This document shows, piece by piece, positions 19,401 through 32,100 of a DNA stretch of 64,000 nt. The notes beneath the pieces are model-generated. The model made no database searches and was not told where the DNA came from. It worked only from the letters and a program-made list of their open reading frames with translations. This stretch comes from Caballeronia sordidicola (GTDB taxonomy: Bacteria; Pseudomonadota; Gammaproteobacteria; Burkholderiales; Burkholderiaceae), in the NCBI RefSeq assembly GCF_000729995.1, contig NZ_JNFG01000007.1:124001-188000 (forward strand), in the 5' to 3' direction. Positions within the stretch are counted from its first letter, which is position 1; every line of letters begins with the position of its first letter. The position numbers were made by a program, and so were the translations under genes.

Positions 19401-22400
19401 GCGCGCCGCAACCGCGCAAAGTCTGTTCAAGTCTTCGCGGCGGATTCCCCGCATCGAGCGGAACATAGGCGCCCCCGGCTTTCAATACACCCAGCATCGC
19501 GACGACAAATGCCGCCGAGCGGTCCGCGACAATCGCAACGGGTTGCCCGGCCCGAAGTCCCTGATCGAGCAACCAGCATGCGATCCGCTGCGCGCGCTGG
19601 TCGAGTTCGCGATAGTTCAGACGCGCCTCTCCATCGATCAGCGCCGGCATGTCCGGCTGGGCTTGCGCATGGCTCGCGACGCGCACATGGACCGGCTCGC
19701 CGGAGAGGTTTATTTTGCTTCCTTGGCTCGCGACTGCTACGCGCGCCAGCTCTTCAGGATCGAGCAGATCAAGGGCTGCGAGGGTCGAGTCCGCAGCAGG
19801 ATCATCAGAGAGCAACGCCACGGTGAACGCTTCAACTACCCGTTGATATTGCGCGGCCATTCGCTCGACGCTCGGTGGGTCGAACAGATCGCTCGCGTAG
19901 GTCAGGTAAGCACGCATTCCACCTTCCCGCGATTCGCGAAGATCGAGCGCGAGCGGAACCTTCACGTGTGCTTCTTCAATTTCATAACGCGATGCAGTGA
20001 GACCGGGCAGACGCTCGAGTGCCGGATAGTCATCGGCGAGATAGTTGAACGTTGTCTCGAAGAGCGGCAGCGCTTGCGCGTCGCGCGTCGGGTTCAAGCG
20101 CTCGACCAGCACATCGAACGGCAGTGCCTGATGCGCCTGCCCCTCGATCGCCGCGCGACGAAGCACCGCCAGTAGCCCCGATACGCTCAGCGAAGCCGTG
20201 CAGACGCTACGCAGCACGATGGTATTCGTGAAAAATCCAACGACACCGTGCGTTTCAGGCCGCTGGCGATTCGCTACCGGCACGCCGGTGCGGATGTCGG
20301 CTTGCCCTGTCACGCGATACAACCACGCGTGATAAGCCGCGAGCAGCACGATGAACGGCGTGGCGCAATGCCGGCTCGCTGCATCGCGGACCTGGCCTGC
20401 GAGGATTGCGGGAAGCGTGAACGGGATACGCGCGGCAGCGAGGCTTCCGGTCCCGGCGGCGGGCGAACGATCGAATGGCAAGGCCAACGCAGGTGCTTCG
20501 TCGCCCAGTTCGTTGCGCCAATAGTTGAGCTGGCGCTGCGCTTCGCTGCCATTGAGCCAACGGTGCTGCCACGCGGCGTAATCGCTATAACCAACCGGCG
20601 GCGCGGCAATCGTGGCCGCCGTTCCCGTGACAGCGGCACAGTAGTGCGCGACAAATTCATCGACGATGATCTGCATCGACCATCCGTCGGTTGCGATGTG
20701 ATGCAGCGCCAGCAGCAACAAGTGTTCATTGTCGCCGTAACGTACAAGGCCCACCCGCAACACGGGTCCTTGCGCAAGATCGAAGGGCTCGGCGGCGAAG
20801 CGTTGCGCGAGCTTGCGAAGCGTTTCTTCGCTGGAGCTTTCATCAAGCAGATCGGCTCGCATCCAGTCGAGGGGTGTTGCCGGATGGATTCGCGGCACAT
20901 AGACATGCACCGAGCCCGGCGTCTCGACAAAGCTCGTACGCAACGCGGCATGACGTTCGACGAGGATGTCGAAGCTGCGGCGCAACGCGTCGATATCGAG
21001 TTGGCCACGCAACCGTATGCCGGCAGCGATGTGATAAGCGCGGCTCTGCGGATCGAACTGCCACGCGAACAGTTGCCTCTGCTGCGCGTGTGATACAACG
21101 AGCTCGTCGCCACGTTCCAACTTGATGGTGTCGGCTGACTCGCACTCAGGATTTTCAAGTACATGAGACAGCGCTTGAGCCATGGTCGCGAGTGTCGGGG
21201 ATTCGAAGACCTGCCCGATCTCGAACGGCCGGCGCCAATGTTGGCTGATGCGTGCCGCTAAGCGCGCGGCCGTCAGCGAGCTTCCGCCTGACGCAAAAAA
21301 ATGTGCGTCGCGTGTCGCAACCTCCAGGTCGAGCACTTCGCTCCAAATCGCCGCGAGTTCTTTTTCAAGGCCGTCGAGCGGAGCCTGCTGCGGCGTCTCG
21401 CTAGAAGCTGCGCCCCATACGAAGTGACCACGCTCCCACAGCGCATACGCATCAAGCGTGCGATCCTGCCAGCCTTGCCGCGTAGCCGCGCGCTGCAACT
21501 TCCCGCTCGATGTCTTCGGCAACGCCGCAGGATTCAGCAGTACGACTGCTACAGGAACCTCGCCACACGCGTCGAACACGCAGCGGTTCAACTGCGCCAC
21601 AATGTCGGCCGCCGTGAAGCGCTTTTTCATCAGCGGCGCGATTTCGAGTGCGATCGCAGGACCTTCGGCGCCATCGATATCGGCGGCAAACGCGATAACC
21701 CGGCCTTTGCGCACGAACTCGCAGCGCGCTTCAACAGCCTGCTCGATATCTTGCGGGTACAGGTTCTTGCCGCGCACGATGATCAAATCCTTGCAACGGC
21801 CGGCGATATAAAGCTGCCCGTCATGAACGAAACCCAGGTCGCCGGTGCGCAGCCAACGTGTCGCGCCGTCTGCACGAAACGTCGATGCGCTGGCATCGGC
21901 ACGTTGCCAATAACCGTGCGCTACGCTTGGGCCTCTTACATGGATTTCTCCGATCTGGCCACTGGTGAGCGCTTGCCCATTCTCCGGATCGACGATGTCG
22001 ATCACGTGGCCCGGTTGCGGCGCGCCGCATGCGACCAGCACGGTGCCCGGCTCACTCTCCGACGTGACGGCCACGCGAGCGGCAGACAAGGCGTCGCTCT
22101 CAAACCTGGCCGATACCAAACCCGCGCCGCGCCGGCCACCCGTCACGAAGAGCGTTGCTTCGGCGAGGCCATAACACGGGTATAGCGCGGCGGCGTCGAA
22201 GCCGGCGGACGCGAAGCGCGCGACAAACGCATCGAGCGTGTCGCGTCGCACGGGTTCGGAACCCGAGAAAGCGAGCCGCCAACTCGACAGGTCAAGTTCC
22301 GCGACCGCGTTGTCGCGCAGGCGTTCGGCACACAATCGATACGCGAAATCAGGTGCACCTGAAATCGTGCCCCGATGCCGCGCGATAGCCTGAAGCCAGC

Positions 22401-23151
22401 GCAGCGGACGTTCGAGAAAATACTGCGGCGACATCAGTACGAGAGGGATGCCGCTGAAGACCGGCTGCAACAAACTGCCGATCAAACCCATGTCGTGATA
22501 GAGCGGCAGCCAGCTCACGAACACGTCGTCGCTCTGCACGCCAAGTCCCGCCTTGATCGCTATTTCGTTCGCGATCAGATTACCGTGGCTGACCATCACG
22601 CCTTTCGGCGTTCCCGTGGAACCCGACGTGTATTGCAGGAACGCGATATCGGATGGTTGTACGTCATGCAGCGTGAAGGCGTGGGGCACGGACGATGCAC
22701 TCGTTGCGCTCAATGTGTCCACCGCTATGATCTCCGCGTCCGGCGCCAGTTCGCCATACTGGTCCGCAAAGCGCTCTTGCAACGCTGAGGTAGTCAGCAC
22801 GTAACGCACCCCCGCGTCCTGCGCAATCCCCCGCAGCCGCGCCAGATGCTGCTCGCGTTTCGATTCCGGCGGATAGACCGGGACGGCGACGACCCCGGCA
22901 TACAGGCAGCCGAAAAACGCGCTCACGTAGTCGACGCCGCTGTCCATTAGAAGCAACGCGCGCTCACCCGCCGCCCGTTGCTTACCGAAGTGGGTGGCCA
23001 CGCACACCGCCCGACGATCGAGCTCGGCATAGTCGTACGACGTTTCACCCGCGGCGTCGATCGTGATCAAGGCGACCGCGCCGGGACGTTCAAGCGCCAG
23101 CGTATGCAGGCGCGTCGCCATGCCCGCCTCATCGTGCTCACTCAAGCTCAT
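16495..23151 (-). CDS. Initiating NRPS, FAAL-ACP-C-A(Asp)-T-C-like
   Basis: A 2218-residue lipopeptide starter protein. Residues 1-575 are a fatty-acyl-AMP ligase (YTSGSTGTPKGVMVSHGNL, YPCYGLAEATLFVTGG, LPKTSSGKLQR), followed by a carrier (ASGGSSL, about 590-665), a C domain (HHIATDGWS, about 680-1110), an A domain (about 1120-1620), a T domain (SLGGHSL) and a final C-superfamily domain (about 1735-2218, HHIVADGAS). The A pocket reads D-L-T-K-V-G-H-V-G, a clear Asp code. The protein should load a fatty acid and join it to Asp. The last C-like domain is extra, because the middle NRPS opens with its own C domain; it may be the interface domain described for stand-alone beta-hydroxylases. ATGA overlaps link the gene to both neighbours. 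Confidence 0.9.
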   Translation of the reverse strand: MSLSEHDEAGMATRLHTLALERPGAVALITIDAAGETSYDYAELDRRAVCVATHFGKQRAAGERALLLMDSGVDYVSAFFGCLYAGVVAVPVYPPESKREQHLARLRGIAQDAGVRYVLTTSALQERFADQYGELAPDAEIIAVDTLSATSASSVPHAFTLHDVQPSDIAFLQYTSGSTGTPKGVMVSHGNLIANEIAIKAGLGVQSDDVFVSWLPLYHDMGLIGSLLQPVFSGIPLVLMSPQYFLERPLRWLQAIARHRGTISGAPDFAYRLCAERLRDNAVAELDLSSWRLAFSGSEPVRRDTLDAFVARFASAGFDAAALYPCYGLAEATLFVTGGRRGAGLVSARFESDALSAARVAVTSESEPGTVLVACGAPQPGHVIDIVDPENGQALTSGQIGEIHVRGPSVAHGYWQRADASASTFRADGATRWLRTGDLGFVHDGQLYIAGRCKDLIIVRGKNLYPQDIEQAVEARCEFVRKGRVIAFAADIDGAEGPAIALEIAPLMKKRFTAADIVAQLNRCVFDACGEVPVAVVLLNPAALPKTSSGKLQRAATRQGWQDRTLDAYALWERGHFVWGAASSETPQQAPLDGLEKELAAIWSEVLDLEVATRDAHFFASGGSSLTAARLAARISQHWRRPFEIGQVFESPTLATMAQALSHVLENPECESADTIKLERGDELVVSHAQQRQLFAWQFDPQSRAYHIAAGIRLRGQLDIDALRRSFDILVERHAALRTSFVETPGSVHVYVPRIHPATPLDWMRADLLDESSSEETLRKLAQRFAAEPFDLAQGPVLRVGLVRYGDNEHLLLLALHHIATDGWSMQIIVDEFVAHYCAAVTGTAATIAAPPVGYSDYAAWQHRWLNGSEAQRQLNYWRNELGDEAPALALPFDRSPAAGTGSLAAARIPFTLPAILAGQVRDAASRHCATPFIVLLAAYHAWLYRVTGQADIRTGVPVANRQRPETHGVVGFFTNTIVLRSVCTASLSVSGLLAVLRRAAIEGQAHQALPFDVLVERLNPTRDAQALPLFETTFNYLADDYPALERLPGLTASRYEIEEAHVKVPLALDLRESREGGMRAYLTYASDLFDPPSVERMAAQYQRVVEAFTVALLSDDPAADSTLAALDLLDPEELARVAVASQGSKINLSGEPVHVRVASHAQAQPDMPALIDGEARLNYRELDQRAQRIACWLLDQGLRAGQPVAIVADRSAAFVVAMLGVLKAGGAYVPLDAGNPPRRLEQTLRGCGARFVLWEKEQTGLVLDGPQKQTTIGHAQQHAHALTRELPVVDSREAAYVIYTSGSSGTPKGVVIPHAALSNYVEAVLDRLALPPRSTFAMVSTVAADLGHTVLFGALASGGTLHLIDRDTSLDADRFARYMKENSIDILKIVPGHLSALLQARNAADVLPAHTLVLGGEATVWPLFEKIRSLKPSCRVINHYGPTETTVGILTQDAAHADASAATLPLGLPLANTSTWVLDTHMNPVGAGEIGELYLGGAGVARGYLGRPGMTAERFVPDPFAAGRRLYRSGDRARRLTDGAIEYLGRIDDQVKIRGYRVEPGEIAARLRALDGVLDAAVIVSAAGRLAGFATAKPGCNLDTASLKKQLAAVLPDYMVPSSLRVLDALPLNRNGKLDRQALGELARTTARTGGSVSRMPQGAIEITLAAIWADVLGLAEKAPGNSILRDDNFFSLGGHSLAAMRMLSRVRAAWSIELPLRAAFSVPTLQALAVCIDELSGSAAEAGSETPTIRIVERQREMPLSLTQQRIWVVDQLAGGSLASYNMAAGLDLRGELDANLLHASLAALVGRHEVLRSSFVDRDGDPVLSIADHLDVPMPLVDCGALPDGQREHTVARYLADAANRPFDLAAPPLMRALLLKFEASHHVLILVLHHIVADGASVHILIDELCAQYRARRDGMPIALPPLPFQYADYAAWQREQLAPPKLNIEQDFWRKYLENAPHFLAVPADRPRPPVACHDGGTVRLTLSRETGARVMRLASANGMTPFAVLLASFQLFLHKLTGQADLMIGTDVAGRERTEFEGLIGFFINVLPVRSRISANSLNTASFNAWLDTAKHSAWEALEHRALPFDRIVDALAVSRRRDANPLLQMLFVLRDLPRKNTSVPGLAIELLRAQTTRSKFDMALFVEPIDGGYEVEWVYASSLFLRSTVERWFGLWRDLLDQISGNPEAPLDLAPTLPDNSSDAVPRDVAETISQ

Positions 23152-26100
23152 GACAGTTCCTCCGGCCGACGGTCATGATCGCGGTCGCCTGAAGCGCCGG
23201 AGGCCAGCGCGCGAGCGAGGTCATCGAAGAGATCGCCGTGCCGCACGATGTGCGTGTGATCCGCATCGATCACGCTGACCACCGACACCCAGCCCGTCGA
23301 ATGCGCCGACCACATAGCCGTCGCTTCGCGTGCAGGGCGATAAGGCCGGTGCCGTGCCCACCACAGCTTCAGGTCGACCGGCAACGGCGCGCGCTCCGTG
23401 TAGCGGACGATATGACCCAGGTGCCGCTGGAACAACATCACTTTGCTGAGCAGTGCGCGAGTACCGGCATCGGACAATTCGCCCTGCATCGACGGCCATT
23501 TTTTGCCTGCATCGTCTAACACTTTCTGCAACTCGTGATCCGTTGCGCGATACGTGCGCATTTGCTCATGGGTCACCGGCGCTGCATCGCTGGTCTCTCG
23601 ATTGTCTTCGGCCTTCAACACATGTGCATCGATCAAGCCGACGAACGGCACTTCACCGCCGTCGCGCGACAGCACACGCGCCACCTCGGTCGCGATCACG
23701 CCGCCCACAGACCAGCCTATCAACCGGTACGGCCCGACCGGTTGCACCGTGCGAATACGCGCGGCGTAATCGGCAGCAAGCTCCGACAAATCACCGGGCC
23801 ACCAGTCTTCCGTATAAAACGGCGCCTGTACGCCATAGACGTTCGCAACCCCATCGAGGGCTTCAGCAAGCGGCCGGTAGTCCGCGACCAACCCCGAGGC
23901 TGGATGAATTGCGAAGACGATCGGTGCGTCCGTGCGCTCGCTCATCGAGACGACATTCGCTGCGGGCTCAACACTCGCATCCCGTGCGCCAAGATACGCA
24001 GCGAGCGTGCGAACCGTCGCGTGCTGGAACAACGCTTCAAGGGTCAAGCTCGCCAACCCGGCCTGAGCACCCTTGGCAAGCACCTTGAGCGCGAGCAGCG
24101 AATGTCCGCCTGCTTCGAAGAAGTTATCGGTGACGCCGAGGTCATCGCGCTCGAGCACTTCCTGCCAGATGCCAAGCAACTGCGTCTCAAGCGGCGTACG
24201 CGGAGCGGTTTGTTTAGCACTCTTGTGATTGCCCGGCTCGGGCAGCGCCGCACGATCGAGCTTGCCGTTCTGCATGAGAGGCAAACGCTCGAGCCACACC
24301 AGCGCCGACGGCACCATGTAGCCCGGCAAACGGCTTTCCAGTACACCGCGAACGCCTGCTTCATCGAACTGGTCACGATCCCCCACCACGTAGCCAACGA
24401 TCCGCTTTGCATCGCCTTCACCGTGAAGCGTAGCAACCGATCCCTGCACACCGGGCGCTTCACGCAGCACCGCTTCTATTTCGCCCAGTTCAATGCGGAA
24501 ACCGCGCAGCTTCACTTGACTGTCCAACCGCCCCAGAAAGTCGATGCTGCCATCCACGCGCCGCCTGCAAAGATCGCCGCTGCGATACAAACGTGCCCCC
24601 GGCATACGCGGGTCAGGCGCGAACCGTTCCGCCGTCAAGCCGGGTCGATCCAGATAACCGCGTGCGAGCGTCAGGCCGCCAATGCACAACTCGCCGAGCG
24701 CGCCAACCGGTGCCTCGTTACCGTGCCGGCCCATCACATAGATGCTCCGCGACCCATAAGGCACGCCGATCGAGACGATCGCCTGCGCCGTATCGGCCGC
24801 ACGCGTCTCGCGATACATGCACGCCACCGTCGTCTCCGTCGGACCGTACAGATTGTCGAGCCTGATACGGGCGAGCGGCCCGTTGCGCCATTGCGCAAGT
24901 GCGTCGCCGGGAAGTCCCTCGCCGCCGACGGTGATTTGCCGCAACGAAGCCAGGTCTTCCAATGGCGGCGGTGTGCGCAGCCATTGCTGCCAGTACGCGG
25001 TTGGAATCCGTGCGAACGTGACGCGGCCCTCCTTCAAATGGCGGCTGGTCGTCTGGATGTCCCATAGCTTCCCACCACGCATCTCGACCTGACCGCCCTG
25101 CATCAGCGCCGGCAGCATTTCGTGCAGCGCCACGTCGAAGTTGATCGTCGACGATTGCAACTGGATGTCAGCTGCATCGATCCCATATGTGCCGATGAAA
25201 TCGTCCAGATGGCGGCTCAGCGCAACATGACTGATCGCCACGCCTTTGGGCCGTCCCGTCGAACCCGATGTGTAGATCACATAGGCCAGTTGCTCGGGAT
25301 GAATGGAGACATCGAGCGGATCGCCAGGCGATGTATCGAGCGTGTTTATATCGATGACCTCGCGGCCTTCGAAGAGCGTCCCGCCGGTCGCGAGCGTGTC
25401 AGCATCGGCAAGTACGCACGACAGATGCGCGTCATCCATCATGGTGCGCAGACGCTCGGCCGGATACGCTGGATCGAGCGGTACAAATGCCGCGCCCGAG
25501 CGAAGCACGCCGACAACCGCCGCGACCAAGCCCACCGAGCGCGTCAGACACAGTCCCACGCGCGTCTCGGAACCCATCCCTCGCACATGCAACGCTCTTG
25601 CAATGCGGTTCGACCAACCGTCGAGTTCACCGTAGGACAGGCGCGTGCCTTCGCAATGCACGGCGGGCGCCTGAGGCCTGCGCCGTGCCCGCGCAGCGAT
25701 GCGTTCGCCAGCCGGCACGAACGCGTAATTGCTGAGCGCAGAGCGCTGGACTTCAGCATCGAGCACGAGTTCAGCCAGATACGCATGGTCCTTCGTCACG
25801 ATCTGTTCCAGCAGAGAGACGTAGTGGCCCAGCATCCGTTCGACGGTCTGAGCGTCGAACACATCGCGGGCATAGTTCAACGAGATCGTCATGCCGTCAT
25901 GCCGTTCACGGACCGACAGCACAAGATCAAAACGCGCCGTACCAGTCGATGTTTCGATTGGCGAGGTCCGCAGGCCCGGCAAGCTGAGCCCTTCGCCCTC
26001 CGTGCCATGGTCGTAGTTGAACATGACGCTGAAGAGCGGGGTCTGCGTCAGGCTTCGGCCAGGATTGAGCGCATCGACAACGCGGGCGAACGGCACCTCC

Positions 26101-29100
26101 TGATGCGCCTGCGCTTCGAGCACGCGGTCGCGAACGTGGCGCAGCAGCGTGTCGACGGTATCGAGCCCGGCCATCTCTGTGCGGATCACCAGCGTGTTCA
26201 CGAAGAAGCCCACCAGCGACTGCGTCTCGAGCCGGTCTCGTCCTGCAACGGGCACGCCCACGCGGATATCGGCTTGCCCGCTATAGCGCGCGAGCAGGAC
26301 ATCGAAGGCCGCCAGCAGCACCATGAACGGCGTCGCCTGATGCCGTCGCGACACGGCTCGCACTGCGTCAATGACAGGCGTTTCGAGCCTGGCGTCTACC
26401 CGTGCGCCTGCCTGATTGCGCGAAGCCGGCGGCGACCGGTCGAACGGCAGTTCAAGCACCGTCAGTTCGCCACCAAGGCGCTCACGCCAAAACGCGAGTT
26501 CCGTGTCGGCGCGTGCTTGCTGTTGCGCATCGTTTTGCCAGAGCGCGTAGTCGGCGTACTGGACCGGTAACGGTGCAAGCTGATGCGTGCGGCCTTGACG
26601 AATCGCCGTATAAAGACGCGAGAACTCGTCGAGGATGATCCGGTTCGACCATGCGTCCGAGATGATGTGATGCGTCACGAAATGAAGCACGTGTTCGCAG
26701 TCGCCAAGCCGGATCAGCGTGACGCGAAACAGCGGTCCTTCTTCCAGGGAGAAAGGCGCGCGGGAGATCGCGTGCACGGTGTCGGCCACGCGTTTGGCTC
26801 TGCTCTCCTGCGGGACGTCTTCGAGATCGACCACGGACCAACCCGGCTCGACAACATCGACTTGCTGCATCGCCACGCCATCGACTTCAATGAAACGCGT
26901 GCGCAGGCTTTCATGACGCGCAACGAGGGTCGAGACCGCTTTGCGCAGGATGTCGCGGTCGAGCGCGCCTTCCAGTTTCACCGCGCCCGCAAGGTTGTAT
27001 GCGGGACTCTGCGGACTGAGGCACGAGAAAAACCACAACCGTTCCTGTGCCGGCGACAATGGTATGTTTAGCATTCCTGCTGGTCTCGCGGAGATCTCGA
27101 CGTGGACCGTGGACAACGCATCGCTCTCGATCGCACGCGCCAGATCCGCCAGCACCGGGTAGGCGAACAACTTCTGCACCGGCAACTCAACGCGCAACGC
27201 TTCACGCAGCGCGGCTACCGCGCGCAATGCCAACAACGATTGGCCGCCCATCTCGAAGAAGTTATCGTGACGGCCGATACGCTCTACGCGCAGCACGTCC
27301 TGCCAGACGCCAGCGAGCACGGCTTCCATATCACCCCTCGGCGCTTCCCAGATTTTCTCGGTCTGAACAGGTAGCGGCAAAGCGTGGCGATCGACCTTGC
27401 CATTCGTGTTGAGCGGCAGGCGCTCCAGCACCATGACAAGACCAGGCACCATGTACTCTGGCAACACCATGCTGAGCTTTTCTCTTAGCTGGCCGGCGAG
27501 CGCGGCGGCATCCACTGTCTGCCCGGCCAGGCACGAAACATAGGCCACCAGTCGACCCTCGTGCGCCACGACGACCGCCTCGCTTACCTCCGGCTGCGCC
27601 AGCAACTGCGCCTCGACTTCGCCCAGTTCGATACGAAAGCCTCGGATCTTCACCTGATGGTCGATACGCCCCAGATACTCAAGGCGACCGTTGCCGCGCC
27701 ACTTGACGAGATCGCCCGTCCGATACAAGCGCGCGCCGTCACCGTTGAACGGGTCCGCCACGAAGCGCTCCGACGTCAGTCCGCCCTGCCCGATATAACC
27801 ACGTGCCAGCCCCACACCGCCGAGATACAACTCGCCCGGGACGTTGGGCGGAACGAGCGCCATGCTTGAATCGAGGACGTAAAGCTGCGTTCCCGCAATA
27901 GGACTGCCCAGAACCGGCGTGGCATCGACCACGCGCCCGGCCGTCGACCAGATCGTCGTCTCGGTCGGTCCGTACATGTTCCATAGCTCGACGCCCTGTT
28001 CGTTCAGGTCGCGTGCCAGATCCGGCTGCAATGCCTCGCCTCCGCACAATCCTTTGAAGCGCACAAGCGGTGCCTGTGGCCAGCCGCCGGCCCGCAGCAA
28101 CCGCCAGCCGGCAGGGGTCGATTGCAACACCGTCGCCTTCGCGTCATGCACTAGCCGTGCGAGCGCCGTTCCGTCCCGAGCCGTCTCTCGCGTAGCCAGG
28201 ACAATTCGCGCACCGACGACAAGCGGCAGGTACAACTCGAGCGCGGCAATATCGAATGACAGCGAGGTCACCGCGACCAGCACGTCGTCCGCTGCCAGGC
28301 CGGGCTTTGCCTGCATGCTGTGAATGAAGTGGCTGAGCGCGTGGTGATGAACCATCACGCCCTTAGGCTGACCGGTGGAACCGGACGTATAGATGACGTA
28401 GGCCAGGTTGTGTAGGCGCACATCCACGTGCGGCTTGTACGACGGTTCATCGTCAAGATTGAGCGTGTCGAGTTCCAGCGTCGGCAGGGTCTGATCGTTC
28501 GCGCCGAAGCGCTGTGTCACTGCTCTTTGCGTAAGCAACAACCGCACGCCGCTATGGGCCACCATGTACGTCAGACGATCTGCCGGATACTGCGGGTCAA
28601 GCGGCACGTAGGCGCCGCCCGCCTTCAATACGGCCAGCAAGCCGACCATCATCTCGACCGAACGCTCCACGCCGATACCGACCTTTACCTCAGGCCGTAC
28701 ACCCAGCCGCACCAGTTTGTGCGCCAGCCGATTGGCGCGTTCGTCGAGTTCGCGGTAGGTGAGTGTCTGGTTGCCGAACACCAACGCAGTCGCATCCGGG
28801 GTCTTCATCGCCTGACGTTCGAACAAATGGTGCACCGGATCAGCATCTGCAAACGTCTGGTCGTTGCGGCCCCATGCGAGGAGTTGCTGCTGTTCGCGAT
28901 CTCCCAGCAATGGCACTGCGCGCGTGTCTGGCTGATATGCGATTGTCTCCAGCGCGGCTACGTAACTATCGAGCAAGCGGGTAGCTGTCGCCGGGTCGAA
29001 GAGATCAGTCGCGTAGTTCAGCGCGATCCTGAGGCCGTCGCCGTTAACCGATACATCGAGCGACAGGTCGAACTGCGCCGATCCCGTGCCGCCCGTCAGC

Positions 29101-32100
29101 GTACTCACTTCGATACCGAGCAGTTCCACTTGCGAGCGCGGCTCTGCACTGTAGTTGAACATCGCCTGGAACAGCGGCGTGTGGCTGATGCTCCGTTGTG
29201 GCTGCAGCAGTTCAACCAGCTTTGCAAACGGCACGCCGGCATGCGCCTGCGCACTAACCGTTCGGTCCCGCACCTCGGCCAGCAGCGCGCTGAACGGTTC
29301 CGTACGGCGCGTCGCCATGCGGATAACCAGCGTGTTGACGAAGAAGCCGATGAGACGCTCTGTCTCCAATCGGTCGCGCCCTGCTACCGGGACACCCACA
29401 CGAACGTCGTCCTGTCCGCTATAACCTTGCAGCAGTGTTCCATAGGCTGCAAGCAAGGTCATGAAACGCGTGGCGCCATGTTCGCGGGAGCGTTGTTCGA
29501 GTGCATCGGTCAACTCAGCACCGAGCGATCTGCTAATGACCGCACCCGCACTGCTACGCACCCCGTGACATACCCGGTCGACAGGCAACGCAAGCAGCGG
29601 TTGTTCACCGCCGAGTTCGCACTGCCAGTATGCGTAGTGGGCATCGAGTGCGGCTTCGTTCCGTGGGTCGCGCTGCCATAACGCATAGTCCCCGTACTGG
29701 ATCGGCAACGGCGCCAGATCGGCCGCTTCGTTGCAACTCGCCGCGCGATACAGCTGCGAGAACTCACGCAGCAAGATGACTTGCGACCACGCATCCGATA
29801 CCACGTGCGGCATCGCGAAATGCAGGACCGTCTCGTCCTGCGCACGGTCCAGCAACGTGACGCGCAGCATTGGCCCATGCTCAAGATCGAAAGGCTCGCG
29901 GCCCAATTCAAGCAAGCGCGCATCGAGTTCATGCTGACCGAACACGCTTTCCTCGCGCCAGCCGTAGAGCCCACTGGACCCATCGTGCGCCGCGTTATCG
30001 ACTACTTGCCACGGCTGGCCATCCTCTTCGACAAAACGCGTTCGCAGGCTTTCATGTCTCTCGAGCAAGCGATCCAAGGCGCTGCGCACCGCTTGCCGGT
30101 TGAGCGCACCGCGCAGATTGACGACGCCGGTAATGGTGTAAGCAGCGCTGTCTGGTTCGAGCTTCCATAAGAACCACAACCGCTCCTGCTCGTGCGTCAG
30201 CGGAATGCGTGCCTCCTGCTTGCGCGGCGAAATGACGTCTCCCGCACGCGCCTCGCTCAGCGCCAGTTCCGCCACCAAACTTTCAAGCACGGGGTGAAGG
30301 AACAGCGTCTGCAGCGAGACATCGCGGCCGAGTTCCTGACGAATGCGCGAGGCCACTCGCATCAACAGCAACGAATGACCGCCGATCTCGAAGAAGTTAT
30401 CGGTCATGCTCAGACCGTCACGGCCCAGCACCGATTGCCAGATCGCGAGCAATGCCGCTTCCAGCTCCGTGCGCGGCGCCATGCGCTTGCGTGCCACCTC
30501 CACGCCCGGTTCAGGCAATGCCGCGCGATCCACCTTGCCGTTCTGCATCAGCGGCAAATGCTCCATCCACACTAACGCCGACGGCACCATATAACCCGGC
30601 AGACGACTCTGCAGGATACGACGGACCGTAGCGTCATCGGCGTCGCCGACCACGTAGCCCACGAGTCGCTTCGCATCGCCTTCGCCACGCAGCGCCGCTG
30701 CCGCCGCCTGCACGCCGGGCGCTTCGCGGAGCACCGCTTCGATCTCACCCAGCTCGATGCGGTAGCCGCGCAGTTTCACTTGGCTGTCCATCCGCCCGAG
30801 GAAGTCGATGCTGCCGTCCACACGCCGGCGGCACAAATCGCCCGTCCGATAAAGCCGGCTACCCGAAGGACCCTCAGGATCGGGAATAAAACGCTCGGCA
30901 GTCAGCCCTGCGCGCCCAAGATAACCACGTGCCAGCGTATGCCCACCGATACACAACTCGCCCAGCGCACCGGCCGGCGCCTCGTTGCCGTCGGCATCGC
31001 AGACCTGAACCGAGCGCGACGGATAAGGACCGCCAATCGATACGATCGCCTGCTCCTCGTCCTGAGCGCGGGTCTCGCGATACATGCAGGCGATGGTCGT
31101 TTCGGTTGGACCGTACAGGTTGTCAAGCCGGATAGACCCAAGGGGACCATTGCGCCATTGCCGCAACGCGTCGCCGGGCAATCCTTCACCGCCCACCGTG
31201 ATCTGCCGCAATGCTGCCAACGAAGCTGCCGGCGGCGGCTCCCGCAACCATTGCTGCCAGTACGCCGTCGGAATGCGCGCGAACGTCACCTTCTCCTCGA
31301 TCAGATAACGGCTCGTGGTCTCAGGGTCCCAAAGCTGCGGGCCGCGCATCTCGACCTGACCGCCGCTCAGCAGCGCGGGCAAGAGCTCGTGCAGGGCGAC
31401 ATCGAAGTTGATCGTCGATGATTGCAGCACCTTGTCGACCGCACCAATGCGATACGTGCTGATGAAGTCGTCCAGATGCTGGCTCAGGGTCCCATGGTTG
31501 ATCGCTACGCCCTTTGGACGGCCCGTAGAACCCGAGGTGTAGATCACATAGGCGAGCTGCTCCGGATGAAGCGGTGCGGCGAACGCGTTGTCTGCTTCGG
31601 TGTCGCCTTGCAGCGGCCGGTCATCGGCCACATGAATCGGCTCGCGGCCGCGCAGCAATTCACCCAGACGCTCACGCCCCGTCTGGTCGACCAGCACTCG
31701 CACAATGCCGGCATCGTCGAGCATCGCGGCGAGCCGTTCGAGCGGATAAGCCGGATCGAGCGGCACGAATGCGGCGCCCGATTTCAGCACGCCAAGCACA
31801 CCCGCGGCCAGTGCGGTCGAGCGTTCCACGCACAGGCCAATGCATTCATCGGGACGAACGCCTATCCGGTTCAAGCGGCGCGCAATACGATTGGTCCAGC
31901 GCTCGAGTTCGCTATAAGAAAGGCGGTCACCCTCACAATGCAACGCTGGCGCTAGCGGATGTTTCGCCGCCTGTCGGCTAAACCGCGGACCGACCGGTTC
32001 GAATGCTGCGCTTGCTACGGGCCGGTCCGTCGCGCCATCCGTGCCATCGCGGCTTAGGGCAATCTGCGCCAGCGGTTGGTCCTCTACTGCGCTCACTTGC

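Noticed and set aside
23535..25067. 510-codon plus-strand frame opposite the long NRPS
   Set aside because: Shadow of the A-T-TE coding strand; no motif.
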